NCBI GenBank assembly: GCA_963575745.1
Contig: CAUYUJ010018460.1
Coordinates: forward strand, 41,001 to 105,000
Source: Prorocentrum cordatum
Taxonomy: Eukaryota; Sar; Dinophyceae; Prorocentrales; Prorocentraceae
Reading direction: 5' to 3'
DNA length: 64,000 nucleotides
Shown: positions 25,314 through 35,239 of the stretch, in pieces
Layout of the letters: each line of letters opens with the position of its first letter
How positions within the stretch are numbered: the stretch's first letter is position 1
Program-made: the position numbers and the translations under genes
The notes under the pieces: model-generated
What the model was told of the DNA's origin: nothing
The model's input: only the letters and a program-made list of their open reading frames with translations
The model's database searches: none

Positions 25314-26510
25314 AAACGGATGTTTCGCATAATCACGAAGATGGCCCAAGATGGCCTGCAAATCCGCCCAAGATGGTCCAAGACGGCCTCCAAGACAGCC
25401 AAAGAGAGTCCAAGACGGCCCAAGAGGCCCCCCAGAGGCCTCCAAGACGGCCCAAGAGGCCTCCAAGAGGTCATCCGGGAGGGCCCGAAGAGGCCAACAT
25501 CATTGATTTTCTTTAGGTTTTTGAAGGATTTTGGCATTTGCTTCTTCTCAGCATTCCGACGACTCAAGACGGCACAAGAGGCCCCCAAGATCGCCCAAGA
25601 GGCCCCCAAGAGGGCCGCATGACGGCCCAAGTAGCCTCCAAGACGGCCCCAAGAGGGCCCCAAGACGGCCCAAGTGGCCTCCAAGACGCCCAAGGTGGCC
25701 TCCAAGACGGCCCCGAAGCGCCACAAGAGGGCCCCCAGTCGGCCCAGAAAGGCCCCCAAGACGGCTCCCGACGGCGTCAGACGTGCCAGGAACCCACCAA
25801 GATGGCCGAAGTTGGCTCGAAGCTGGCCCAAGAGGCCCCCAAGCGGGCCTCCAAGAAGGCCAGAAGAGGCCAAAAACATTGTTTCCCTTAGGTTTTTGAA
25901 GATTTTGACACTGCCTTCTTGTCGGTCGGCCCTCCGACGGCCCGAGACGGCCCAAGAGCCCCCAAAGATCGCCGAAAGAGGCCTCCAAGATGGCCCCAGA
26001 ACGGCCCAAGAGGGCCCCAAGACGGCCCAAAGAGGCCCCCAAGACGGCACAGGAGGCCGTTAAGACGCCCAAGATGGCCTCCAAGACGGCCCTGGAGCAT
26101 TCCAAGAGGGCCCCAAGTCGGCCCATAGAGGCCCCCCAAACGGCTTCCGACGGCGTCAGACGGACCAGGAACCCACCAAGACGGCCGAACATGGCCCTAA
26201 GATGGCCCAAGACGGCCCAAGAGGCCTCCAAGAGGGCCTCCAGGAAGGCCCGAAAAGACGAAAATCATTGATTCACCATGGGTTTTTGAAGGATTGTGGC
26301 ATTTGTTTTTTGTCTGCCTTCCGACGGCCCGAGACGGCCCAAGCGCCCCCAAGACACGGCCCCAAGAGGCCCCCAAGACGGCCCCAAAGGTCTCCAAGAC
26401 GCTCAAGATGGCCTCCAAGACGGTCTAAGAGCTCTCCAAGACGTCCTCCAAGAAGGCCCGAGAGGGTCAAACTGGCCTCCAGACGGCCTAGATGACCTTC
26501 CAAGATGCCC
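25314..26510. repeat. CCAAGACGGCC minisatellite with a longer period
   Basis: Degenerate CCAAGACGGCCCAAGAGGCC units over 1.2 kb. A unique-looking spacer with TTTGAAGGATTTTGGCATTTG-type text recurs near 25510, 25890 and 26280, giving a higher-order period of about 380 bp. Long frames in it (Leu/Gly/Arg/Ser-rich) are repeat artefacts. It abuts the 5' end of the gag region. Confidence 0.85.
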
Positions 26511-26633
26511 ACGTGTTCCCCGAAGGCTTTCCAAACCGATTCGGGGAACACATGGTCCGATAGCTTGGCAGGTCTGGCCTCAACGTTCGGCCACATAGGC
26601 GCTTCCAAAAAGGCAGGGGGCGGCGGTGATTCG

Positions 26634-26693
26634 TCCTCCTCCTCCTTCTCCTCCTCCTCCTCCTCCTCCTTCTCCTCCTCCTCCTCCCCCCTC
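26634..26693. repeat. (CTC/GAG)n tract cutting the EPSP synthase gene
   Basis: About 60 bases of GAG on the minus strand directly after the NAGT motif; could be the start of another intron. Confidence 0.8.
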
Positions 26694-27330
26694 GGTGCCT
26701 GCGTTGGCGACGAAGAGCTCCAGGGGCTGCTCCTCGGTGCCGCCGGCGGGGACCTTGCCCCCGCAGCCGTGGACCGTGATGGTGCGGTTCGCCTCGACGT
26801 CGGGGTCCGGGGCAACTTCCACCTTGATTGTAAGTCGGGCCCGTCCCTCTACAGCAGGAGTGCGCAAACATAGTCAAGAAACAGTATGGGGACTACTTTT
26901 TGAGTATATATTTGAACCCTTTGGGATTTTTTCTGAGTGTATTCTTTGTTCGTCGAAAATCCCCCTGTATGGGGTCACGCCCGCTTAAGCCTTGATGCCC
27001 AGCTTGTGCATGCACTCCGTCATGGCCTCGGTGTCCTCGCTCCACAAGGACCCCTTCAGCGTCACCACCCCGTCGCCGAGGGCGGCCAGGACGATCGCGC
27101 GGTTCGTGATGCTCTTCGACCCTGGGATGACGATCTCGGCCTTCTCGGCACCGAGCGAGGGGGGAAGTGGGCAAGAGAAGGCCCTCTCAGAAGGCAGGGT
27201 AACTTCTCGGAAGGCCGGGTAACTCCCGAGCCTTCTGAGGAGGCCCGCCCTTCATCACTTCCCCCCGGGGCTCGCAGCCGGCCTTCGCCTTCTTGAAGCC
27301 GTCCAGCTGGTGAACGTGTTCTTATTCGGC
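26694..27330 (-). CDS. aroA: EPSP synthase (3-phosphoshikimate 1-carboxyvinyltransferase), partial
   Basis: The shikimate-pathway enzyme joining shikimate 3-phosphate and PEP. Three minus-strand exons: about 27330-27273 ([12 protein letters not shown]), 27143-26989 ([40 protein letters not shown]), and 26826-26694 ([29 protein letters not shown]). PGSKSxTNR is the phosphate-binding signature with catalytic Lys and Arg; NAGT is the PEP-site loop. The text looks closer to bacterial-type enzymes than to the fungal AROM version. The first intron is a family B element, the second a family A element; the second splices GC-AG with frame kept (Gly-Ile-Lys/Val-Glu-Val). The gene stops at a GAG tract after NAGT; the remaining two-thirds of the enzyme were not found, so this is a fragment or the rest is far away. 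Confidence 0.8.
26830..26988 (-). mobile_element. Introner family A, copy 1 (intron of EPSP synthase)
   Basis: Inverted-repeat ends CTTAAGCGGGC and GCCCGACTTA. Target duplication ATCAAGG on both sides. Splicing at ATCAAG/GC...AG/GT removes element plus one duplicate and restores the reading frame. Confidence 0.8.
27149..27276 (-). mobile_element. Introner family B, copy 1 (intron of EPSP synthase)
   Basis: Ends GCGAGC...GGGGGGAAGTG and CACTTCCCCCCTCGCTCG; inner part with CTTCTGAGAAGG-type dyads. Either GA-AG or CC-AG splicing would join the exons in frame; the duplicated flank (TGCGAG/TGCCGAG) makes the exact site ambiguous. Confidence 0.65.
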
Positions 27331-27399
27331 GTTTCGACATTGGGCGGAAGGTAGGGGGCGAGGGGGGGGTATCTGGCTCCGGACCTCTTCTTCGTGCGA

Positions 27400-27735
27400 C
27401 TGTCTGCTGCAACAGTGCGTCCTAGGGGGGAGACTCCGCCTGCTCGAAACAGGCGCCAAAACAGCCCAGATCTACTCTACGTGGGGGGGGGAGGGGGGTG
27501 TGCGAGGACCCGCGACGATCGGCAAGACAATGAATCAGAAAACGATCGCTTTGTTATCATGAGTCGTTTTCTGACGGTCCCGTGGCCCGGAAGGGCGCCC
27601 CGGAGGCCGAGAGTAGCGAAAAACCTCCCGTCGCGATTGTTTCACAACTCGAGAAGGGCGAGGGCGGGGGGGGGGGTGCGAGGGCCCGCGCCGATCGGCC
27701 AGACACTGAATAAGAAAACGCCTTCCTGCTCCTCC
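27400..27735. repeat. Dispersed repeat family P, copies 1 and 2
   Basis: CTGCTCGAAACAGGCGCC, a G-run, then CGATCGGC and AAAACGATCGCTTTG. Matches 35525-35690; a shorter second piece is at 27650-27730. Between them is part of a family S repeat (27555-27640). Confidence 0.6.
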
Positions 27736-28069
27736 GAGAAGGGCACCACCTCGACGAGCCGCGGCAGGGGCATGCCGGCGCGGGAGGGGGGGTCCGGGAC
27801 CCCCCCGCCCCGCCCGGGGTGTCTTCGGGCGCAGCACGCCCCGGGGCCGGAGCCGAAAAACAGGCTGCGGGTGGAGCAGCAGGCGGAGGCGGACCCGAAG
27901 ACAGGATCGCGTCGTAGAACGAGCACGCGCAGGGCGGCGTCGGCGCCTCGGGCGGCCAGCAGGAGGCAGAGATCCTCGGACATCGACTCCGACGCCGCCC
28001 CGTGGTCGAGCGAGTCCGAGCGCCCGCCCACTGCGTCGAGGCGCAGGAGTCGCAGCAGGATCGGGTCGG

Positions 28070-28270
28070 GCGAAAGGGGGGGATAGCAAAGGGGGGGTTT
28101 GAGAATCAGCTCACGTAGCTGATCTTCCGGGCGCCTCCGGGCGCCGGTAGGCGCCCGTGCATCGAGGAATGGGCCCGGCGGCGGGGCCGAAACCAGCTGC
28201 ATGCAGCAAATTTCGTACCCCCCTTTCCCAATCCCCCGTTTCGTCTGGCCCGACAGGAGCCGCGGTACGG
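28070..28270 (+). repeat. Dispersed repeat family C, copy 1
   Basis: GGGGGGATAGCAAA, GAGAATCAGCTCACGTAG and GGGGCCGAAACCAGCTGC; close match to 57735-57965 and related to parts of the 42.5-46 kb tandem units. Confidence 0.75.
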
Positions 28271-28334
28271 CCAGCGACGCACCTGCGACGGCACGGTCGC
28301 CTCTCGGCGACGGCGACGGCAGGACGGGAGGTAT

Positions 28335-28471
28335 CTTTTCGTTGGCCAGCTTCGGCCTCGGGGTGTGCCCTCGCTGGGCCTCGGGACCGTCAAAGAACGA
28401 CTCGGGAGGAAAGGCCCGTCCCAGGGAAGGGTCGGGACTTCTACTACTACGACTAATACTAATACTAATAC

Positions 28472-28510
<39 letters not shown>

Positions 28511-28620
28511 CAATACTAAGAATACTAATACGGATACGAATAATAATAATCATCATCATCACAATGGCCAGGGACCCCGAAATCATAGAAAACATCAGGG
28601 CGTCGCATGCCTGGGGATGA
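28335..28620 (+). repeat. Family S repeat interrupted by a (TAA)n tract
   Basis: Left part GGCCTCGGGGTGTGCCCTCG and ACGACTCGGGAGGAAAGG, right part AAACATCAGGGCGTCGCATG. About 110 bases of TAA/ACTAAT units (28440-28562) are inserted between, compared with the copy at 32376. Confidence 0.7.
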
Positions 28621-29070
28621 TGGCCGTCTGCCTGCTGTTCATCCCTCTCGTGGTCTCCGAGGCGTGATGAGGACTGGGGAGTGGGCGCTGCTCTCCCTAT
28701 CGCCCATCCAGGCGCTTGTATCTTGCCTTCCCGTGCATGGCCGGTGCGCGGGCGCCCTGACGCTGCAGGCGACCATTCGCTCCCACAGCGTGCCAAAGAA
28801 GAGGTGGTGGAGGATGCGGGGGAGCGCGCGCAGCTGGTGAGGGCACGCGGCAGCTCAGCCGCTCGCTCCGATGGCCACATTGGTGGCGCGAGAGACCGCA
28901 GAGGGGTCGAGCAGGGGAGCTCCCCGTGCTCCGCCTTCGGCTTCTGGTGAACGTGAGATCCAGGGGCGTTCAATCGATGGGCTGCGACGCGGGACACCGA
29001 GGCGTCACGGCCCGAATTATCGCCGAGGCCGAGGCGGATGATGAGGAGGAGAATGAACATGGTAATGTTC

Positions 29071-29222
29071 AGTCGGGCGTGTCCGTCTACAGGAGGAATA
29101 TTCAAAAATAATCCAAAAATAGTCTGCGAACTATTTTTGAACCATCTATGACTCACGTTGGCTATTTTCACACTGATTGCATTTTTTCAAAATCCGCCTG
29201 TAGGAGGACAAGCCCGACCTAA
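29071..29222 (-). mobile_element. Introner family A, copy 2
   Basis: Ends AGTCGGGCGTGTCCGTC and GACAAGCCCGACCTAA; flanks GGTAATGTT and GGTTATGTC are a likely diverged target duplication. Host gene not identified. Confidence 0.75.
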
Positions 29223-29396
29223 CGGTTATGTCAGATCACCAAATGGGGACCGTGGGTTGAAAAAGGGGGGCGGGGATCAGCGGGGTGTCGTGCCTGCTGG
29301 CCCTCTCTCGGCCTTGCCCAACCCCTTGGCCACGATCCCCCGGCGGAGCCGACTGACACGTTCTTCCACAAGTCGCCATCGCTGTAAGGGGGCATC

Positions 29397-29528
29397 TGGG
29401 CATCGCTCGGACGTCCATTCCCTGTGTTTTTTGTTCGGTTTCGTGCATGGTTTTTTCGCCAAATGATCAAGGATGCTCCTCGATGGTCCTCGCCGAAAGA
29501 AAAATGCACACGTCCGAGCGATGCCAAG
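29397..29528 (+). mobile_element. Inverted-repeat family D, copy 1
   Basis: Ends GGCATCGCTCGGACGT and ACGTCCGAGCGATGCC, 132 bp, with a conserved inner part TCGCCAAATGATCAAGG. Confidence 0.75.
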
Positions 29529-29566
29529 GCATGGGGCCACGAGGTGTGCAGAAGAAGACAACACGC

Positions 29567-29740
29567 CATGAGCAGAAACTTTTGGCGCTTCGCGGGGATT
29601 TCTCGGATCTGCGTCGGACCTCCCTCCCTGGCGCGTGGAGCGCGCCAGTGGCGGCGCCGGAGGCGCCGCTGGGGGAGCCCAGCGCGGATCCAAGAAATCC
29701 GCGCGGAGCGCCAAAAGTTCATGTTTATGGCGTTGTTCCA
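29567..29740 (+). mobile_element. Inverted-repeat family N, copy 1
   Basis: Ends ACTTTTGGCGCTTCGCG and CGCGGAGCGCCAAAAGT, inner GGATTTCTCGGATC / GATCCAAGAAATCC. Centre GC-rich dyad GGCGCCGGAGGCGCC. Confidence 0.75.
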
Positions 29741-30514
29741 TCTTCGAGTGTGGGCCATGTGATCAGAGTAGGAGGAGGAGGGGACGGAGGGCATGAGAAG
29801 ACTGATGGGAAGCTCAAGGAGAAGCGACAGCATCAGCAGGGAGAACGATGCGAGGACGCCGGGCAGCATGAAGCAACATACGCTCACGGTCGGGAGCGTT
29901 TGCTTATCTCGTGTCGCGGCGGAAGCCCCAACAACACATTATGCCCCGCGAGCTTATGGCGCGCCACTCCGTTTCGCGGGGCAGAAGGCTGGGACAGGTT
30001 CGGGACGTTGCCGCTAGGAAAGGGGAAACGGGTAAGCGTGTCGCGCCGAAACGTGGTGGGCCAGAACGGTCGGTGCGACCCGCCAAGCCAAATATCCGGA
30101 TCATCACTAGAGAAGGGAAGCGACCCTCCTCCCATGGGTCTCAGGCCTGATCAGACAGCAACGGGAAGCGCTGAGTTTATCCAGTGGGCTCGCAGGGGGG
30201 TAAAAGAAGAAAATGATAATGGCGAGGGCAAGGCGGCGGATGACGAGGATGACAGCGTGGATGACAGGGGAGGGCGGCGAGGGGAGCAGGAGGACGACGA
30301 GCAGGACGACAAGCACGAGGACGAACACGAGGAGGAACGCAGCGGAAGAGAAGAAAGACGAGGACGACGACGAGAGAGACCGGTAAGGGGCCCGAAGAAC
30401 AAGACGTCGAAGACTCTTTGTTGAGGCTATCCGGGGAGGGCTGCTGGGGCCGTCTGGGGCTGTCGCCCCCCACATCGTCCCAGACAGGCGGCGTCCCGAT
30501 GCTGTTCCATACGG

Positions 30515-30640
30515 GGTCCCCGGGAGTCCCGCCCCCTCGCCCCGGGACGGATTTTTCCCTCCCGAGTCCTTCCTGGACGGCCCCGAGGCCCGGCGAGGGC
30601 CCCCCGAGGCCGACACGTGGGCCAAAAACCTCCCGCCCCG
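30515..30640 (-). repeat. Family S repeat
   Basis: Minus-strand copy with GGCCCTCGCCGGGCCTCGGG and GACTCGGGAGGGAAAAATCC. Confidence 0.7.
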
Positions 30641-30741
30641 CTTTCTTTTACGACGCGCTCATGCCTGGGATCGTCGCCTCCGAATCCAGGAGGCCTGGAT
30701 CTGTAGATGGCCCAGCCGCGCCCGGCGCGGTCGGACGAGGC

Positions 30742-30891
30742 TTAGGTCGGGCACGTCCCCCTACAGGCGGATTTTGGACGAAGAACCACAACTATTCAAA
30801 ACATAATCGAAAATAGTAAAAACATCTTCCCCAGACTATTTTTTCTACTATTTTTGAACATTCCTCCTGTAGAGGGACGTGCCCGACCCAA
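30742..30891 (+). mobile_element. Introner family A, copy 3
   Basis: Ends TTAGGTCGGGCACGTCC and GGACGTGCCCGACCCAA; flanks GACGAGGC and GACGGGGC are a one-mismatch target duplication. Confidence 0.75.
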
Positions 30892-31063
30892 GACGGGGCG
30901 CCAAGGGACCGTGCGCGCCGGCCGCGCAGGGGATCGCAGCGGGCCCTCTCCGCGCTGGCCGCGCGGGGGCGCGCCGCGCTCGGCGGGGCGCCGCGGCGCT
31001 CGGGGGCGGGGGATCCGTGGAGTCGGCCACCCAGGCATGATGAACTACAGTACTTAGGTGGGC

Positions 31064-31532
31064 CACCTCTTCCTCCTCCTCGTCCTCCTCCTCCTTCTCC
31101 TCCCCCTCCTCCTCCTCCTCCTCCTCCTCCTCCTCCTCCTCCTCCTCCTCCTCCTCTCCTCCTCCTCACTCTCCTTCTCCTCCTCCTCCACCTATTCCTC
31201 CTCCCCCTTTTCCTCCTCCTCCTCCTTCTCCTCCCCTCCTCCTCCTCCCTTCTCCTCCTCCTCCTCCCTCCTCCTCTCTCCTCCTCCTCCTCCTCCTCCT
31301 CCTCCCCCTCCCCCTCCTCCTCCTCCTCCTCCTCCTCCTCTCCTCCTCCTCCACCACTCCACCTCCTCCCTCCTCCTCCTCCTCCTCCTCCTCCCTCTCC
31401 TCCTCCTCCTCCTCCTCCTCCTCCTCCCTCTCCTCCTCCTCCTCCTCCTCTTCTTCTTCTTCTTCTTCTCCTCCTCCTCCTCCTCCTCCTCCTCCTCCTC
31501 CTCCTCCTCCTCCTCCTCCTCCTCCTCCTCAG
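31064..31532. repeat. (CTC)n microsatellite, about 470 bp
   Basis: CTC/CTT/CCT units throughout; poly-Arg, poly-Glu, poly-Gly, poly-Ser and poly-Leu frames here are not genes. Confidence 0.95.
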
Positions 31533-31565
31533 GTATGAACGAGAGTAGATGGGGATGGACGTAAC

Positions 31566-32530
31566 CCACTTTAGCAAACCGTGGTTTCGCGAAAACGACC
31601 TCGGGCCCAAACCTGGCGTGAGCAAGCCCGGAAAATGACGACCGCGGCGCCCTCTCGAGAACCGCAAACGATGCAAAGGCGACGTCGGCGATGCATCGGC
31701 GACGTCGGCGTGGCGAAATCGGGCCAGGCATCGAGCCGCATCGCCGATGCATCGCCGATGCGGCGAGATCCTCCGACACCTTCTGCTCCGACCCTATCCA
31801 AGGGCATACAATGATCGAGTCGATCTAAGATCAGGACGCGATTTGAGTTGGCCAATTTCGGCCTCGGGGGCCCTCGCCGGGCCTCGGGACCGTCAAAAAA
31901 CGACGCACGACGAGAAATCGGTCCCAGGGAACGGTTCGGGACTTCCAGGGACCCGTTCCTGAAAAAATCAAGACGTCGCACGTCTGGAAACAGAACCTCA
32001 TTTAGTAAACGTGGTTGAGTGAAAACGACCTGAGGCCCAAACCTGGAGGGCGCAAGCCTGGAAAATGACGGCCGCGGCGCCCTCTCGAGAACCGAAAACG
32101 GACAGTTCACTAATCGACGTGCTAGAATGGGGGTTCTGTCCACGGGGTCGGAGGATTGCTCGGGGTCGCCGAGGCATCGGCGATGCGTCGGCGATGCATC
32201 GACGATGCAAATGCGACGTCGGCGATGCATCGGCGAGGTCGGCGTGGCGAAATCGGGCTCTGCATCGAGCCGCATCGCCGATGCATCGGCGATGCGGCGA
32301 GATCGCCCCCCCCTGCTCCGACCCCATCTACGAGGCCTAAACTGATCGCGTCGTTAAAAACATCAGGACGGGAATTTGGTTGCCTAATTTCGGCCTCGGG
32401 GTGGCCCTCGCTGGGCCTCGGGACCCTCAAAAAACGACTCGGGAGGCAAAACCAGCCCCGGCTGCCAGTGACCGCGCGCTGGAAAAGTCAGGGCGTCGCA
32501 TGTCTGAGCAGACCCTGAGATCCTGGCGAT
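31566..32530 (+). repeat. Tandem duplication of a unit of about 430 bp (family F plus S)
   Basis: Both units start TTTAG(C/T)AAAC(C)GTGGTT and contain CGCGGCGCCCTCTCGAGAACC, a GATGCATCGGCGATG palindromic block and a family S repeat (31843-31990 and 32376-32515). Confidence 0.75.
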
Positions 32531-32610
32531 GCAGTTTTTGCACCCCGGGCGTTTCCGCCCACCTTCGGGCCCCGGAGCCCTCACAGATCGATGCGGCTCG
32601 AAAGCCGACC

Positions 32611-32741
32611 AGCCATAACTGGGAGAGCTGTGGTCCTTACCCCCCTGGGGGAACCCATCGCATCGACGATCTCTCGAGAGGGGTGTCGAAATCGATGGGT
32701 CCCCCAGGGGGGTAAGGACCACAGCTCCCCCAGTTGTGGCT
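32611..32741. repeat. Long inverted repeat, 49-bp arms
   Basis: Arms with GCTGTGGTCCTTACCCCCCT and its complement around a spacer of about 32 bases; a few mismatches. MITE- or introner-like ends, no duplication seen. Confidence 0.75.
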
Positions 32742-33476
32742 GGCCTGGAAAGTTGACGCAGAGACTCGGGGCCCACAGCTCTAATCGTGGCTTTTCACGG
32801 TGTTCCAGCTTGTTCGGGAACGCGCAAGAGTGACGCCCCGGGCAGGAGTGACCGTTGGTGCGCGGCGTTTGGGGGGCGGGGGGGGGGAGCAAACACAGGG
32901 GCGCAAGACGCTACAGTTGGGGCGTTGCCCCAAGGAACCCTGAAGAAGGAACGAGGTCCCTTTTTCCCATACAGTCGGGGCGTTGACCTAAGGAACCCTA
33001 AATAAGGAACGAGGCCCCTCTTTTCCATAAGTTAACCTTCGGTTTCCTGTCGAAAACAGAAGGAAAGCCTGAGGCAAGCTGTGAAACACTTAAGGAACGC
33101 GGAGCCCCTCCCCAACCAGGGAGGGCTCCGCGTTCTTCTCAGGAACACCCAACAAGGAGCACTGCAAAACAACTAAGGAACTCGGAGCCCCTCCCAAACG
33201 AAAAAGGCTCCTTCTTCAGCGCCCCGACTGTAGCACCGCATCGCGCTCGGCGGTCGGGGGTCCTCACTGGGCCCGCGCCACAGGCCACTCTTGCGCAGGG
33301 TTGCTCTTACGTGCAACCGATTTTTGCTCGCAGCGCCGGGTCCCCGGGGGCGGTCCCCGGGCCTTCGGGGGAGGAGGCACGCTGGCCACGACCAAGATGT
33401 CAAAGGGAGCTTGGCGGGCCCGGTCTCGGTCACGGTGCCCACGGGCCGTCGCCGATTCGCGAGGATGATATATAGG

Positions 33477-33541
33477 CTTAGGTCGGGCACGTCCTCCTAC
33501 AAGCGGATTCTGGACGGCAAATGGAACATAGTCCAAACATG

Positions 33542-33588
<47 letters not shown>

Positions 33589-33703
33589 ATATATATATAT
33601 ATGTACATATCTATGTATATCCAAACAGATTCAAGAAATCGTCCCGGGACTATTCTGTGGCTATGTTCGAATATTCCTCCTGCAGAGGGACAAGCCCGAT
33701 TTA
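33477..33703 (+). mobile_element. Introner family A, copy 4, with (AT)n inside
   Basis: Ends TTAGGTCGGGCACGTCC and GGGACAAGCCCGATTTAG; the middle has a TATATA tract of about 65 bases absent from other copies. Confidence 0.75.
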
Positions 33704-33790
33704 GATGTAGGGGTTGACGCTGCGAGGTGGACGTTGGCCAAGATGGGCATGACGTTTCCGCGCTCAGTCTTGGTCTTGCTCCCTGTTCTC

Positions 33791-33916
33791 GCCATCGCTC
33801 GGACGTCCATTTCCCGTGCATTTTTCGGTTTCGTGCGTGTTTTTTTTGCTCGATGGTCCAGGATCGTCCTCAATGGTTCTCGCCGAGAAAAAATGCACAC
33901 GTCGGAGCGATGCCAG
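33791..33916 (+). mobile_element. Inverted-repeat family D, copy 2
   Basis: Ends GCCATCGCTCGGACGTCC and ACGTCGGAGCGATGCC; inner GCTCGATGGTCCAGGATCG. Confidence 0.75.
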
Positions 33917-34324
33917 GTGATTTCTTCCCCGAAGTCCGTGCGCCCAGGCCTCAGACGATCTGGCCCGGCCTGGATCGGCAGCGCGACGTTCGCGTTTTTG
34001 TTCGGGCGCTCCCCTCGACTCCTCGACCTTCTCCTGCCTCGGAGCACTTCTTCCAGCAGCGGCGCATCGCAACGAGAGCGTCCTGCGGGTGCCTGGATCC
34101 TCCAGAACGGCCGCCGGAATCGGGGGTCTGCTGACCCGGGTCAAGCCAGGCCCGGATCAGTCATGCTCTGCAGGATCCTGCAAGATCCTGCCGGAGCCCA
34201 GAGGATCCTGCAGGATCCCTCACCCAGGCCCTGGTCATTGCAACCCTGGCTCTGCAAGATCCTGTGCAAGGTCTGGCGCTCTGACTGGCCCCCGTTTGCA
34301 TTGACCCCCGTCCATTGATTCAGA

Positions 34325-34515
34325 GGACCGAACTGGGTACGTAAAACAAGGTACAATGCCCAACAACAACTGTTGTCCCAAACCCACAGCGGCCGCTGTT
34401 GGGCAGGCCGCCTGTTGTCTGCAATGCACAACGTCCGCGGCGGCGCGGACAGCGAGTCCTGTTCAAGCTTTCGGTCTTTGTACCCATTCTTTCCGTACCC
34501 ATCTCGATTGTCCCG
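34325..34515 (+). mobile_element. Inverted-repeat family L, copy 1
   Basis: ACAATGCCCAACAACAAC...CAGCGGCCGCTGTTGGGCAG and a right end with TACCCATTCTTTCCGTACCC; shorter and more diverged than copy 2 at 48452. Confidence 0.65.
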
Positions 34516-34694
34516 ACTTGAGCCCCGATGGATGGCCGAGTCCGGCGCTCCAGCGGCACGATCTGCTCCATCGGCGCAATTTCCCCGACTTTTCGGCCCT
34601 CGCGGGCCGTTCTCGGGCCTGGGGCCATCCCCGATTTTTCGGCCCTCGGGGGCCGATCTCGGGCCTGGGGCCATCAAGTCTGGACACGGGACGA

Positions 34695-34867
34695 CAGGCT
34701 GCCGCGCAGGAGCGAAGGATTGCAAAAAAAGAATTGCAAAAAAACCCGAAGGATTGCAAAAAAACCCTTCGAAGGATTGCAAAAAAAAACCCTCGTTCAA
34801 GGGTTTTTTTGCAATCCTTCGTTCAAGGGTTTTTTTGCAATCCTTCGTTCAGGCTGCCGCGCAGGAG
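34695..34867. mobile_element. Palindromic insertion flanked by an 18-bp direct repeat
   Basis: The repeat CAGGCTGCCGCGCAGGAG occurs at 34695-34712 and 34850-34867. Between them 137 bp form an imperfect palindrome of CGAAGGATTGCAAAAAAA units. Confidence 0.75.
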
Positions 34868-35094
34868 TGGGTCGGGACCTTTGGGGCCGCGTCTTGGCAG
34901 AACTGCATCGTCGGGTGTCGAGGGGTGCAGTCCGGCCGACGATCGCGTGGACCTGTCTGGTGGTCCTGGAGCGCAGTGGCGCTGGGTCCCAGCGCTGCAG
35001 CGGATGAGCCAGGGGCGGGGGAGGAGGGTGGGAGAGCAGAGGATGGAGGAACATGATCCTTGCGTCTGATCCCGGACATCCAACGTATCGAACG

Positions 35095-35235
35095 TAGGAA
35101 CTTTTCACATGTCTCGTCCTCTGGGAGCCCTCGCCGGGCCCCAGGACCGTTAGAAAACAACTCGCGACGGAACACTGGCCCTGGGAAAAGAAAGGGTCGA
35201 GATTTCCGAGAGCCCCGCATCGAACACAATCAAGG
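35095..35235 (+). repeat. Family S repeat, diverged
   Basis: GAGCCCTCGCCGGGCCCCAG and GAAAACAACTCGCGACGGAA. Confidence 0.6.
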
Positions 35236-35239
35236 CAGC

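Noticed and set aside
25310-26510. Leu/Gly/Arg/Ser-rich proteins on both strands
   Set aside because: Product of the CCAAGACGGCC minisatellite; the unit repeats in every frame.
31064-31532. Long frames on both strands rich in Arg, Glu, Gly, Ser, Leu or Pro
   Set aside because: They arise in every frame from the CTC repeat. The same reasoning removes frames at 3178-3430, 48795-49045, 49850-50595, 59420-59655 and 60285-60345.
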